Of a stretch of 64,000 nucleotides of DNA, positions 54,350 through 63,846 are shown in pieces. A program made the translations under genes and the position numbers. Numbering within the stretch: the first letter of the stretch is position 1; every line of letters starts with the position of its first letter. The notes beneath the pieces are model-generated. The model saw only the letters and a program-made list of their open reading frames with translations, made no database searches and had not been told where the DNA came from. The stretch comes from an uncultured Paracoccaceae bacterium (lineage in GTDB: Bacteria > Pseudomonadota > Alphaproteobacteria > Rhodobacterales > Rhodobacteraceae): contig CAJWHE010000003.1 in the NCBI GenBank assembly GCA_913041145.1, positions 41,925-105,924 on the forward strand. The letters are read 5' to 3'.

Positions 54350-56433
54350 TGATCCACCCTCTTAACAACTATGCTACCATCTTCCCTTCCTTCTGATATA
54401 AAATTCGTTGGAATTATAATTGTTGTTTCATCCTCAACCAACACAGCTGGCCCAGTAAAATAATTAGAGCTATTCAGCACTTTTCGGTCAGCTATTTTTG
54501 CCTCGGTAAATTTTCCTAAGGCTGGGTCAAATACCTCACGTACGCTGGTACTTTCCAGCTCAGTTTTTGGTTTGTTGGAAACAAAAGTAGAATCAGGATA
54601 CTCTAAAACTGTATTCGTCACAGCATTTACTGACCAAACAGTAATCTCAACATCTAACCCTTGCACTAACCGACCAAATAAAGATTTGTATTGTAGTTCG
54701 AATGCTTCTTGAAACTTATTTTTGGTAGGGGCGACCATTTGAATGCTATCTATAATCACAGGTATCTCCCAGCCCTGTCCAGAATATCGCATATAAGCTT
54801 TAGCCTCGATGACTATTTTTTCTTCAGTACCACATTTTTTTACGAAGCTTGTAGATTCATTAGTTAACTCTGCTAAAATCTTTAAAACAACTTCTTGATC
54901 AAACTTTCCTAGTGGCATAAAAACACTTTTGGTTGCTTCAAAGCTAAATGGAGCACGTAAAAAACCAATAGCTGAACCTACACCCGCTCCCGGAGGAACA
55001 ATAAACTTTTTGATGCCTAACTTTTGACACAATCTAGCGGCATGTAAGGGAGCAGCACCACCAAAAGCAATCATTGTGAATTCTGCTAAATCCTCCCCAT
55101 TTTCCACAGCATGCATTCTTGCAGCGTTTGCCATATTTTCGTCTACAACCTCGGAAACACCGAACGCACTTTCAATGGGCTCCATAGAAAGTGCTTCTCC
55201 AATTTCCTTTCCCAAGGCAACTTTTGATTTTTCTACGTTAAGATTTATGGACCCTCCAGCAAAATTATCGCCATCCAAACGACCTAGTAATAAATCAGCA
55301 TCCGTAACAGCCGGTTTATTTCCACCAAGATCATAGCAAGCAGGGCCTGGTTTCGAGCCCGAACTTTCTGGTCCAACTCGGATTTGATTCATCGAGTCGA
55401 TATTTGCTAACGATCCACCACCTGCCCCAATCTCAACCATGTCAATAACAGGTATCGAAATTGGCATTCCTGATCCTTTTTTAAATCGATACGTCCTGGC
55501 TACCTCAAATACCCTAGCAGTCTTTGGGGATTTATCCTTAATCAAACAAATTTTTGCCGTGGTTCCTCCCATATCAAAAGAAAGAACCTTATCAAGATCA
55601 TGTTTTTCAGCAATTTTTGCTGCAAAAATCGCTCCACCAGCTGGCCCACTTTCAATTAGGCGGACTGGAAATTCGGTAGCACTATCAAGGGAAATAATCC
55701 CTCCCCCAGAATGCATCAAAAATACTGGACAATTAATTTCTTGTTCTAACAACCGGCTTGTCAAACGATCTAAATAGCTCTTCATCATAGGCTTCACGAA
55801 AGCATTAGCACAAACAGTATTGAAACGTTCATACTCTCGCATTTGTGGTGACACCGCCGATGATAACGACACACTTACATGCGGAAGTCTCTCTTTTAAA
55901 GATTTCTCTAACATACGCTCGTGGCTTGGGTTTAAGTAAGAGTGAATAAAGCCAACTGCTACACTTTCAAAATTTGCCACTTCAATTATGTCAATCAATT
56001 GATCAACGTCTTCTTGCCTTAATTCCTTTAGGATACTTCCTTGTGAATCAACTCTCTCTTTTAATGTATATCGACAATTTCTGGGAACTAATGGTGTCGG
56101 TAAAACTAAGTTTAAATCATATTGTTCAAAACGACTTTCGGTACGCATTTCGATGACATCTCGAAATCCCTCTGTGGTAATCAAAGCTATTTTGGCTCCA
56201 CGCCTTTCAATCAAAGAGTTCGTAGCTAAAGTGGTGCCATGAATTATTTGTTCTATCTCGCCCGGAAGTATAGCAGACTTCTGACAAACACCTTTTATGC
56301 CTTCTATTATAGCATCTTCCGGAATATCAAAAGTTGTTAACACTTTATTAGAGTACAGTTTTCCTTGGTGCTCTAAAACAACATCAGTAAACGTGCCTCC
56401 AATATCTACACCTAATCTAGATCTTTTTTTCAT
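54346..56433 (-). CDS. Hydantoinase A/oxoprolinase family protein (HyuA)
   Basis: A protein of 695 residues of the HyuA family. It begins with the ASKHA phosphate-binding RLGVDIGGTFTDVVLE, has HGTTLATNSLIERRGA and SGPAGGAIFAAKIA, and the actin-like FDMGGTTAKICLI. It supplies the ATP-hydrolysing half of the HyuAB complex. It is the first gene of a four-gene leftward operon and is divergent from tauA. The start has only a weak ribosome binding site. Confidence 0.93.
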   Translation of the reverse strand: MKKRSRLGVDIGGTFTDVVLEHQGKLYSNKVLTTFDIPEDAIIEGIKGVCQKSAILPGEIEQIIHGTTLATNSLIERRGAKIALITTEGFRDVIEMRTESRFEQYDLNLVLPTPLVPRNCRYTLKERVDSQGSILKELRQEDVDQLIDIIEVANFESVAVGFIHSYLNPSHERMLEKSLKERLPHVSVSLSSAVSPQMREYERFNTVCANAFVKPMMKSYLDRLTSRLLEQEINCPVFLMHSGGGIISLDSATEFPVRLIESGPAGGAIFAAKIAEKHDLDKVLSFDMGGTTAKICLIKDKSPKTARVFEVARTYRFKKGSGMPISIPVIDMVEIGAGGGSLANIDSMNQIRVGPESSGSKPGPACYDLGGNKPAVTDADLLLGRLDGDNFAGGSINLNVEKSKVALGKEIGEALSMEPIESAFGVSEVVDENMANAARMHAVENGEDLAEFTMIAFGGAAPLHAARLCQKLGIKKFIVPPGAGVGSAIGFLRAPFSFEATKSVFMPLGKFDQEVVLKILAELTNESTSFVKKCGTEEKIVIEAKAYMRYSGQGWEIPVIIDSIQMVAPTKNKFQEAFELQYKSLFGRLVQGLDVEITVWSVNAVTNTVLEYPDSTFVSNKPKTELESTSVREVFDPALGKFTEAKIADRKVLNSSNYFTGPAVLVEDETTIIIPTNFISEGREDGSIVVKRVDQ

Positions 56434-56521
56434 AATGAGAACTCTTAATGAGAAATTTTAATAAGTAAATACTTCGTATTGATAGCTAACATTTGCTTTT
56501 AATATCGGGACTAAATTTCTT

Positions 56522-56537
56522 AAGGTGTTTGCACCTT
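56522..56537. repeat. 6-bp inverted repeat between hyuA and tauA
   Basis: AAGGTG and CACCTT with a four-base centre sit in the divergent gap, about 90 bases upstream of the hyuA start. It repeats the core of the dyad near 5858. Such short repeats arise by chance often, so a shared operator is only a possibility. Confidence 0.2.
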
Positions 56538-56626
56538 TTATTAAAGCAAAGATTCTAACTTAACACAAAACAGCTTACACTCCCTAATTACACTTCCTAA
56601 ATTTTTCTCGCGCAGATTACAAAGTC

Positions 56627-56691
56627 ATGGTATGAGACTCTTCTACAAATAATGATTCTAATGTTTATAAAATTTTTTTGAATCATACCAT
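56627..56691 (+). promoter_or_regulatory. Overlapping inverted repeats in the tauA leader
   Basis: ATGGTATGA at 56627-56635 is perfectly complementary to TCATACCAT at 56683-56691. ATGATTC at 56652-56658 is complementary to GAATCAT at 56680-56686. The two right arms share TCAT, so the two pairings exclude each other. The structure ends about a dozen bases before the tauA ribosome binding site (AGGGGGG). It could be an operator pair or a leader switch; nothing proves either. Confidence 0.35.
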
Positions 56692-56713
56692 TAAACAAAA
56701 CCCAGGGGGGAAT

Positions 56714-57685
56714 ATGAAAAATCTTATTAAAAAGGTTACTACCGCAGTAGCAACCACAGTAACACTAGCGGCTACATCCGCTTCATACGCGGCAGACAGC
56801 GTAAATGTAGCTTTCTTTTTAGAATGGGGCACACCCAACCAGATCTCTAAAGTCGACAAAGCATATGACGATGCTATGGGTGTCGATGTAAACTGGACTG
56901 ACTTCTCAACAGGAGTTCAAATGACAGAAGCAATGTTGGCTGGTGATATAGACATCGCTTACTCACAAGGACTAGCGCCATTTGTTACTGCAATCCAGCA
57001 AGGGCACCCTCTGAAGATGGTTGGAGTGGCTATGGTCTACGAAGCAAATGATTGCTTTGTGAAAAATGGTCTAGGTATAGACTCATCAAATGCTTCTGAA
57101 CTTGAAGGAAAAACAGTTGCTGTACCTTTAAACACAATGGCAGACTTTGCTTTTAAAAGCTACATGAACGCTTTGAATGTTGACATGTCAACAATGACGA
57201 TTGTTGATCAAGCACCAGCGGACGGCGCAAAATCTCTTGCAGATGGTGCAGTTGATATGGCTTGTATTTTCGGTGGCAACTCGTCAAAAGCAGCTGGAGA
57301 AGTTGGAACACCAATTATGACTTCTGCCCAAAAAGTAGAAATGGGAATTGGGTCTTTTGATGTCATCTCAGTAACTGAAAAATTTGCTACAGAAAACGGT
57401 GATCTTCTAAGAACTTTCCTTGATGTTACTGCCGAAGCAAATGCAGCATGGAAAGCTACTGATGCACAACTTGCAAAAGTTGCAGCAGACGCTGGAATGA
57501 GTGTTGCAGACGTAACTTCTCAAATGGCTGGAATGATTTTCATGACAGAGGCAGATCAGCTCAAAAACTATTTTGGAAAAGACGGTATTGCGGCTAGTGC
57601 TGCTGCTGCTCTAGGTACTCTGTTCTCAGATTCTTCTGATGGAGTTACTATAGCAAAAACAATAGACGGTTCATTCCTAGACTAA
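56714..57685 (+). CDS. tauA: Taurine ABC transporter, substrate-binding protein
   Basis: A binding protein of 323 residues. The signal peptide runs to about residue 27, ending SASYAA. The mature part begins DSVNVAFFLEWGTPNQISK. YSQGLAPFVTAIQQGHPLKM and VAVPLNTMADFAFKSYM are ligand-site regions as in TauA/NMT1-like proteins. It captures taurine in the periplasm. The start at 56714 has AGGGGGGAAT upstream; an earlier in-frame start at 56678 has no site. It heads the tau operon, which encodes the whole import and degradation route. Confidence 0.93.
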   Translation: MKNLIKKVTTAVATTVTLAATSASYAADSVNVAFFLEWGTPNQISKVDKAYDDAMGVDVNWTDFSTGVQMTEAMLAGDIDIAYSQGLAPFVTAIQQGHPLKMVGVAMVYEANDCFVKNGLGIDSSNASELEGKTVAVPLNTMADFAFKSYMNALNVDMSTMTIVDQAPADGAKSLADGAVDMACIFGGNSSKAAGEVGTPIMTSAQKVEMGIGSFDVISVTEKFATENGDLLRTFLDVTAEANAAWKATDAQLAKVAADAGMSVADVTSQMAGMIFMTEADQLKNYFGKDGIAASAAAALGTLFSDSSDGVTIAKTIDGSFLD

Positions 57686-57709
57686 AAGTCTAAGGGAACT
57701 AAATAAGTA

Positions 57710-57734
57710 AGCAAGGCCTTCCCAAGGCCTTGCT
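57710..57734 (+). promoter_or_regulatory. GC-rich hairpin between tauA and tauB
   Basis: AGCAAGGCCTT and AAGGCCTTGCT are a perfect 11-bp stem with a three-base loop, 24 bases after the tauA stop. The following CCATTTAATAG is a poor U tract, so full termination is unlikely. As after the peptide binding-protein gene, it probably protects the upstream mRNA or reduces readthrough, giving more binding protein than transporter. Confidence 0.6.
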
Positions 57735-57782
57735 CCATTTAATAGAAATAATTATTAAATTTATTCTTATCGGTGGTTTAAA

Positions 57783-58580
57783 ATGTCAGATTTGATTTGT
57801 AAAAACCTAAATATGACTTTTACAAACCCTCAAACCGGCTCTAAAATTGAGGCTCTAAAGGATATAAACTTCTCTCTAAAAAAAGGTGAGTTGCTATCTG
57901 TGTTAGGTCCATCTGGTTGTGGCAAAACTACACTTCTAAACATGATTGCTGGGTTTCTAAACCCAACTGCGGGAAGTATGTCCTTGGGAGGTAACCTTAT
58001 TGAAGGTCCAAGTGTCGAAAGGGGTATGGTCTTTCAACAAGGAGCACTATTTGAATGGTTAACAGTGTCAAAAAATGTAGATTTCGGTTTAAGAATGAAA
58101 AAAACACCTAAGGCTGAAGCCAAGAAGCTTGTTGATAAATGGCTTAATATCGTTGGCCTGCAGGGATTTGGAGATACCCCAACTTATCAATTATCAGGAG
58201 GCATGCAACAGCGTGTTGCTCTTGCCAGATGTCTAGTAAATGATCCCGATGTCATTTTAATGGATGAACCACTTGGAGCTCTAGACGCACTTACCCGAGA
58301 GAAAATGCAATCCTTAATATTAGAGTTATGGAAAGAAACTGGAAAAACTATTTTGATAATTACTCACTCTGTGGAGGAGGCACTTCTACTAGGAGAGCGT
58401 CTGTTCGTTATGGCTCCTCGACCTGGACGCATTCATAAGGAGTATAAACTACCATTTGCAGAAGAAGGACTAACCAAACCACTAAGAGAAATAAAACACG
58501 ATACTCGTTTTGGGGATGTAAGAGAAGAGATCCTTTCTATGATTTGGGATATGGAAGAGGAGATAATGGGCGGTGCTTAG
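57783..58580 (+). CDS. tauB: Taurine ABC transporter, ATP-binding protein
   Basis: An ATPase of 265 residues. Walker A is LGPSGCGKTTLLNM, the signature is LSGGMQQRVALARCL, and Walker B is VILMDEPLGALD. The C-terminal extension after the D-loop is typical of NitT/TauT-type ATPases. It energises taurine import at the cytoplasmic face of the inner membrane. The tauC start lies inside its last codons. Confidence 0.95.
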   Translation: MSDLICKNLNMTFTNPQTGSKIEALKDINFSLKKGELLSVLGPSGCGKTTLLNMIAGFLNPTAGSMSLGGNLIEGPSVERGMVFQQGALFEWLTVSKNVDFGLRMKKTPKAEAKKLVDKWLNIVGLQGFGDTPTYQLSGGMQQRVALARCLVNDPDVILMDEPLGALDALTREKMQSLILELWKETGKTILIITHSVEEALLLGERLFVMAPRPGRIHKEYKLPFAEEGLTKPLREIKHDTRFGDVREEILSMIWDMEEEIMGGA

Positions 58581-60501
58581 TTGGGTTTCTGAAGAGAGAG
58601 CTTTCATTGCCGCTGTAGTAATAATTTTATTACTTTTATGCTTTACAATATCAATTTTCATCGGCGTGAAACAAACAGCTTTTAGAGAAAAAGATGAGGT
58701 TTTTGGCGATCCTGAGCGAACTTTGGGAGGGTGGTATTGGACTATAACAGGTGTTTCTTCAGTTTTGTTACTATGGTTTTATTTTTCTTGGGGAATTGGA
58801 AGAGCATTCTTTCCTGAAGCTGGAAATGAAATGTGTCAGATCGCTAAGTTGGAAACTGCTATTGCCCCAATAACTGCTACCTTACCAATAAACACTCGGT
58901 ACTTTAAATCAACAACATTAACTAGAAGAAATTCTGAACAGCTAGAAATACTATTATCTAGCATGCCTACTAGCATTTTTACCAAAATCGAACAATCAGA
59001 GTTAATAGAGATTATTGAAAACTCAAAGGCAATAATTGGAGTGTTTTCAAATCAGAAAAACCAAAGCAAAGAATCAGTAGCTTTTTTAAAAAAAATCAGT
59101 TCTGATATAAGAAAACTTAGTGCAGAGCTTCGTTTGGGTTTTGATGGTTACTTACCCACCAAAGAAGCATTAGCTCAACCAAATTGGGGAACAACATACA
59201 TAGAAATTCCATTACTTCCGATCACATCTAAGGGGGTATTATTTGATTCAATTAGTAATCAAGCCAGTATTATAACAAAAACTTTTCTTAAAACTCGTAA
59301 CAACTCTGATGCTGGAGATACACTTATAGAATCAACTAAAAAGAAAATCTCTTTACTTAAGGCCACTAATAAGTCCTCTGTCTTTGATGAGGACATTTTA
59401 ATTAGAAGAAAAGCCTATGTTAAGGCGGTTGAAAGAATATTTAAAAGATTAGATGATGGAACAATTTTCCCACCCAAGGCATTTGATGGCTTAAACTACG
59501 CTGTAACAGACCTATTCACAGCAATAGATGAGACTAAGGGAGGTCTAAAACTAATTGATACACTATTTGTCCCAGGAGCTGGAGTAATCAAGTCTAGGAC
59601 GCAATGTACTGAGCAAGGTTCTGGAAGATGGTTACCCAAACCTACTGACGTAATCGCTTCTTTTTTAAAATTGGCCAACCCTAATATAGAAGCGGGTGGA
59701 GGGTACAAAGGTTCAACGCTCTTTTGGTGGAAGTGGCTTCCAATTGCCGATTTAATTGGATTTATAATTCCCGATAAAATTATTGATTTACTACCTGGGG
59801 AATATGGCAGGCATTCAGACACTGGTAATTTTCAATCTAATTACAAAGATAATTTGTTAGCTCTAGCACAGGGAGATATATATTTAGGTTCTATCCCTAT
59901 GCTCGATGGACACATATGGGACTCTGTATTTCGGGTATTGGTTGCTCTAATTTTAGGTATTGGTTTAGGGGTCCCCTTAGGCATCTACATGGGGGTGTCT
60001 CGTTTCTTTAAATCGTTTTTTGACCCAATTATTGAACTCTATCGTCCAGTTCCACCACTGGCTTGGGCTCCATTAATTTTAACCATCTTTGGAATAAATG
60101 ATGATGGAAAAATTTTCCTTTTATTTATGGTGGCATTTGCAATTATGGTAATTTCTGCACGAACCGGAGCATCAGGTACGCAGCTATCAAAAATTAGAGC
60201 TTCGCATTCACTTGGAGCATCTAACCGTCAAATATTAAGGTATGTTATTTTACCAAATGCCTTACCAGAAATTTTAACAGGCATAAGAATATCTATTGGT
60301 GTTTGCTGGGGAACATTGGTTGCCGCTGAAATGTTAGCAGGCACAACCGGAATCGGATTTATAGAAAACGTAGCCCGTGTTGTATCTAATTATGAATTAA
60401 TATGGGTAACAATTTTAATAATGGGGTTACTTGGCCTAGCATTTGATATTATGATGCGACGAATAATTAATAAAACCATTCCATGGCGCGGTAAGGGTTG
60501 A
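58573..60501 (+). CDS. tauC: Taurine ABC transporter, large permease
   Basis: A permease of 642 residues. The C-terminal BPD-type domain spans about 445-635 with YRPVPPLAWAPLILTIFG and the EAA loop ASHSLGASNRQILRYVILPN. Classical TauC has about 275 residues. The extra N-terminal part holds two hydrophobic helices (near 9-31 and 53-75) and then about 350 residues of polar, partly helical sequence that is probably outside the core channel. The GTG start overlaps tauB by eight bases and has GGAGA eight bases upstream. It forms the inner-membrane pore for taurine. Confidence 0.9.
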   Translation: MLSWVSEERAFIAAVVIILLLLCFTISIFIGVKQTAFREKDEVFGDPERTLGGWYWTITGVSSVLLLWFYFSWGIGRAFFPEAGNEMCQIAKLETAIAPITATLPINTRYFKSTTLTRRNSEQLEILLSSMPTSIFTKIEQSELIEIIENSKAIIGVFSNQKNQSKESVAFLKKISSDIRKLSAELRLGFDGYLPTKEALAQPNWGTTYIEIPLLPITSKGVLFDSISNQASIITKTFLKTRNNSDAGDTLIESTKKKISLLKATNKSSVFDEDILIRRKAYVKAVERIFKRLDDGTIFPPKAFDGLNYAVTDLFTAIDETKGGLKLIDTLFVPGAGVIKSRTQCTEQGSGRWLPKPTDVIASFLKLANPNIEAGGGYKGSTLFWWKWLPIADLIGFIIPDKIIDLLPGEYGRHSDTGNFQSNYKDNLLALAQGDIYLGSIPMLDGHIWDSVFRVLVALILGIGLGVPLGIYMGVSRFFKSFFDPIIELYRPVPPLAWAPLILTIFGINDDGKIFLLFMVAFAIMVISARTGASGTQLSKIRASHSLGASNRQILRYVILPNALPEILTGIRISIGVCWGTLVAAEMLAGTTGIGFIENVARVVSNYELIWVTILIMGLLGLAFDIMMRRIINKTIPWRGKG

Positions 60502-60607
60502 TAAGATCTCATCTTCCTAATAGAAAATAAACATTAAAAGTGTCAGACGGTAATAGAAGAAACACATATACCTAGTTTTAGAGCTTATATTGGAAAGGAT
60601 TAAAGTT

Positions 60608-61993
60608 ATGGATGGAAGTTTAAATAGTAACGATATTTCAAAAATTGTTGAAGCAGACCGTGCGCACGTATGGCACCACCTAATACAGCATAAGCCATTT
60701 GAAACTATTGATCCGCGCATAATTGTTGAGGGCAAAGGAATTAAAGTCTGGGACCAACATGGTAAAGAACATTTGGATGGCGTTTCTGGGGGTGTTTGGA
60801 CAGTAAACGTAGGGTATGGTCGTGAAAGCATTGCAAATGCTGTAAGAGATCAGCTCGTTAAACTCAACTACTTTGCTGGTTCCGCGGGGTCAATTCCAGG
60901 AGCACTCTTTTCAGAAAAGCTTATTGAGAAAATGCCAGGTATGAGCAGAGTATATTTTTCAAACTCTGGATCAGAAGCTAACGAAAAAGGCTTCAAAATG
61001 ATCCGCCAAATTGCTCACAAAAAATATGGTGGTATTAAAAATAAAATATTATTCCGTGAAAGAGACTACCATGGAACGACAATAGCTTGTCTATCGGCGG
61101 GAGGTCAGCCTGAACGAGGAGCACAATATGGTCCTTATACACCAGGTTTTGTAGAAGTGCCTCATTGTCTTGAATATAGAAACCAATATGGTGTGTGTGA
61201 AGAAGGGTATGGAGTACGAGCAGCGAAAGCTATTGAAGAAGTAATTCTACGAGAGGGACCTGATACTGTTGGTGGCATTTGCTTAGAGCCTGTAACAGCG
61301 GGAGGAGGAGTAATAACTCCACCGATCGGTTACTGGGAAACCGTGCAAGAAATTTGTTCAAAGTATGATATCCTTCTCCATATAGATGAGGTTGTTTGTG
61401 GGCTTGGTAGAACTGGAACCTGGTTTGGATACCAAAATTATGATGTTAAACCAGATATCGTGACTATGGCAAAAGGTGTTGCATCAGGGTACGCAGCAAT
61501 CTCTTGTACAGTTACGACTGAAGAGGTTTTTGAACTATTTAAAGACGACAGCACAGATCCAATGAATTATTTTAGAGATATCTCAACATTTGGAGGATGT
61601 ACCGCCGGCCCAGCAGCAGCTATGGAAAATATGCGTATCATCGAAGATGAAAACCTTCTGCAAAACACTATAGATATGGGAGCTCGTCTAGTTTCTAATT
61701 TAAACAGTCTTGCAGAAAAGCACGAAGTCATTGGTGATGTTAGGGGTGCGGGCCTATTTTGTGGTGCCGAATTAGTAACAGATAGAAAAACTAAAGAACC
61801 ACTAAACGAAAAAATTGTCCAAAGTATAGTCGGTGACTGCATGCAACAAGGCGTTATCATTGGGGCCACTAATCGATCGCTTCCTGGATTAAATAATACA
61901 CTTTGTTTTAGTCCAGCCTTAATTGCAACACCTGATAATATTGACACAATAACTGATGCAGTTGATCAGGCGCTAACACGTATTATAAAATAA
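60608..61993 (+). CDS. tpa: Taurine-pyruvate aminotransferase
   Basis: A class III aminotransferase of 461 residues. It has DGVSGGVWTVNVGYGRESIA, SNSGSEANEKGFK, a histidine-bearing RDYHGTTIACLS, and the PLP lysine Lys289 in TMAKGVASGY. It transfers the amino group of taurine to pyruvate, giving sulfoacetaldehyde and alanine. The ATG at 60608 follows AAAGGATTAAAGTT, whereas a TTG at 60590 has no site. xsc begins 23 bases downstream. Confidence 0.96.
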   Translation: MDGSLNSNDISKIVEADRAHVWHHLIQHKPFETIDPRIIVEGKGIKVWDQHGKEHLDGVSGGVWTVNVGYGRESIANAVRDQLVKLNYFAGSAGSIPGALFSEKLIEKMPGMSRVYFSNSGSEANEKGFKMIRQIAHKKYGGIKNKILFRERDYHGTTIACLSAGGQPERGAQYGPYTPGFVEVPHCLEYRNQYGVCEEGYGVRAAKAIEEVILREGPDTVGGICLEPVTAGGGVITPPIGYWETVQEICSKYDILLHIDEVVCGLGRTGTWFGYQNYDVKPDIVTMAKGVASGYAAISCTVTTEEVFELFKDDSTDPMNYFRDISTFGGCTAGPAAAMENMRIIEDENLLQNTIDMGARLVSNLNSLAEKHEVIGDVRGAGLFCGAELVTDRKTKEPLNEKIVQSIVGDCMQQGVIIGATNRSLPGLNNTLCFSPALIATPDNIDTITDAVDQALTRIIK

Positions 61994-62016
61994 GATTTAA
62001 GCTGGAGAGATTATTT

Positions 62017-63786
62017 ATGAAAATGACTACAGAAGAAGCATTCGTAAAAACATTACAAATGCACGGTATCAGCCAAGCATTTGGCATCATTGGATCAGCG
62101 ATGATGCCAATATCAGATTTATTTCCAGCGGCAGGAATAAAGTTCTGGGATTGTGCGCATGAAGGCAGCGCTGGGATGATGGCAGACGGTTACACACGAG
62201 TAACTGGGCAGGTTTCAATGATGATTGCTCAAAATGGTCCTGGAATAACTAACTTTGTTACAGCTGTAAAAACTGCGTACTGGAATCATACACCCCTACT
62301 TCTAGTAACACCTCAAGCTGCTAATAAAACTATTGGACAAGGTGGTTTTCAAGAGGTTGAGCAGATGAAACTATTTGAAGATATGGTAGCTTATCAAGAA
62401 GAGGTTCGTGATCCATCCAGGATTGCAGAAGTTTTAAATAGAGTAATTCAAAAAGCAAAAAGAGCTAGTGCGCCAGCTCAAATTAATGTTCCAAGAGATT
62501 ACTGGACTCAAGTGGTTGATATTGAACTTCCAGCAATCGTTGATTTTGAACTTCCATCTGGAGGAGAAAAGGCATTATCAGATGCAGCACAACTACTGAG
62601 TACCGCTTCTTTTCCGGTAATTCTAAATGGAGCAGGTGTTGTACTTTCAGGTGGGATTAAAGCATCTATGGAATTAGCAGAGCGACTAGATGCGCCTGTA
62701 TGTTGTGGTTATCAACACAATGATGCATTCCCAGGATCTCATCCGCTATTTGCGGGGCCATTGGGTTACAACGGATCTAAAGCAGGTATGGAGTTAATAT
62801 CAAAAGCGGATGTTGTCTTAGGTCTAGGAACACGGTTGAACCCATTCTCTACACTACCTGGGTATGGCATTGATTATTGGCCAGTAAATGCAAAAATAAT
62901 TCAGGTAGATTTAAACCCTGATCGAATTGGCCTAACAAAGGCAGTCTCAATTGGGATTGTTGGAGATGCAAAAAAAGTTGCAGAAGGCATTCTAAATAAT
63001 CTAGCGTCCGAAGCTGGCGATAAAAACAGAAATGAACGTAAAGCACTTATTGCACAAACAAAATCCGCATGGGCTCAAGAACTTACTTCATTAGATCATG
63101 AAGAGGATGATCCAGGCACAACTTGGAATGAACGAGCACGTGATCGTCAACCAAAGCATATGTCTCCAAGACAAGCTTGGCGTGCAATTCAAAGTTCTCT
63201 CCCAAAAGATGCCATTATTAGCTCAGACATTGGAAACAACTGTGCCATCGGAAATGCCTATCCATCATTTGAAGAAGGAAGAAAATATTTAGCTCCAGGT
63301 CTTTTTGGACCTTGTGGCTACGGTTTCCCAGCAATAGCAGGAGCAAAGATTGGAAAGCCAAATATACCAGTTGTAGGATTTGCAGGAGATGGCGCATTCG
63401 GTATTTCAATGAATGAGATGACAGCTGTTGGTAGGGGGGACTGGCCTGCGATAACCATGATAATCTTTAGAAATTATCAATGGGGCGCAGAGAAAAGAAA
63501 TACTACCTTATGGTTTGATGATAATTTTGTAGGGACTGAGCTAAACCTCGATGTACGTTATGCTGATATAGCTAAGGCATGTGGTTTGCACGGAGTTCAG
63601 GTAACAACAATGGAACAATTAACTGAAGAACTTGATAAAGCCATAAAAGCACAGATGAATGAGAATAAGACAACATTCTTAGAAGTTGTTTTAAATCAAG
63701 AGTTAGGTGAGCCTTTCAGAAGAGATGCTATGAAAAAGCCATCACATGTGGCGGGTATTTCAATGACAGATATGGCTGCTGAATAA
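62017..63786 (+). CDS. xsc: Sulfoacetaldehyde acetyltransferase
   Basis: A thiamine-diphosphate enzyme of 589 residues. Glu49 in AHEGSAGMMADGYTRV activates the cofactor, and the Mg/ThDP site is GDGAFGISMNE from about 457 with NYQWGAEKRN after it. Xsc converts sulfoacetaldehyde and phosphate to acetyl phosphate and sulfite. It follows tpa by 23 bases and precedes pta. The start follows CTGGAGAGATT. Confidence 0.97.
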   Translation: MKMTTEEAFVKTLQMHGISQAFGIIGSAMMPISDLFPAAGIKFWDCAHEGSAGMMADGYTRVTGQVSMMIAQNGPGITNFVTAVKTAYWNHTPLLLVTPQAANKTIGQGGFQEVEQMKLFEDMVAYQEEVRDPSRIAEVLNRVIQKAKRASAPAQINVPRDYWTQVVDIELPAIVDFELPSGGEKALSDAAQLLSTASFPVILNGAGVVLSGGIKASMELAERLDAPVCCGYQHNDAFPGSHPLFAGPLGYNGSKAGMELISKADVVLGLGTRLNPFSTLPGYGIDYWPVNAKIIQVDLNPDRIGLTKAVSIGIVGDAKKVAEGILNNLASEAGDKNRNERKALIAQTKSAWAQELTSLDHEEDDPGTTWNERARDRQPKHMSPRQAWRAIQSSLPKDAIISSDIGNNCAIGNAYPSFEEGRKYLAPGLFGPCGYGFPAIAGAKIGKPNIPVVGFAGDGAFGISMNEMTAVGRGDWPAITMIIFRNYQWGAEKRNTTLWFDDNFVGTELNLDVRYADIAKACGLHGVQVTTMEQLTEELDKAIKAQMNENKTTFLEVVLNQELGEPFRRDAMKKPSHVAGISMTDMAAE

Positions 63787-63846
63787 ACTTAACAATAAGT
63801 TGGCTTCAATCTAAATATACTTAATAGTTGAGTTTCAAAACTTAGT

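Noticed and set aside
60590..60607. TTG start for tpa
   Set aside because: AAAGGATTAAAGTT lies inside this stretch and fits the ATG at 60608.
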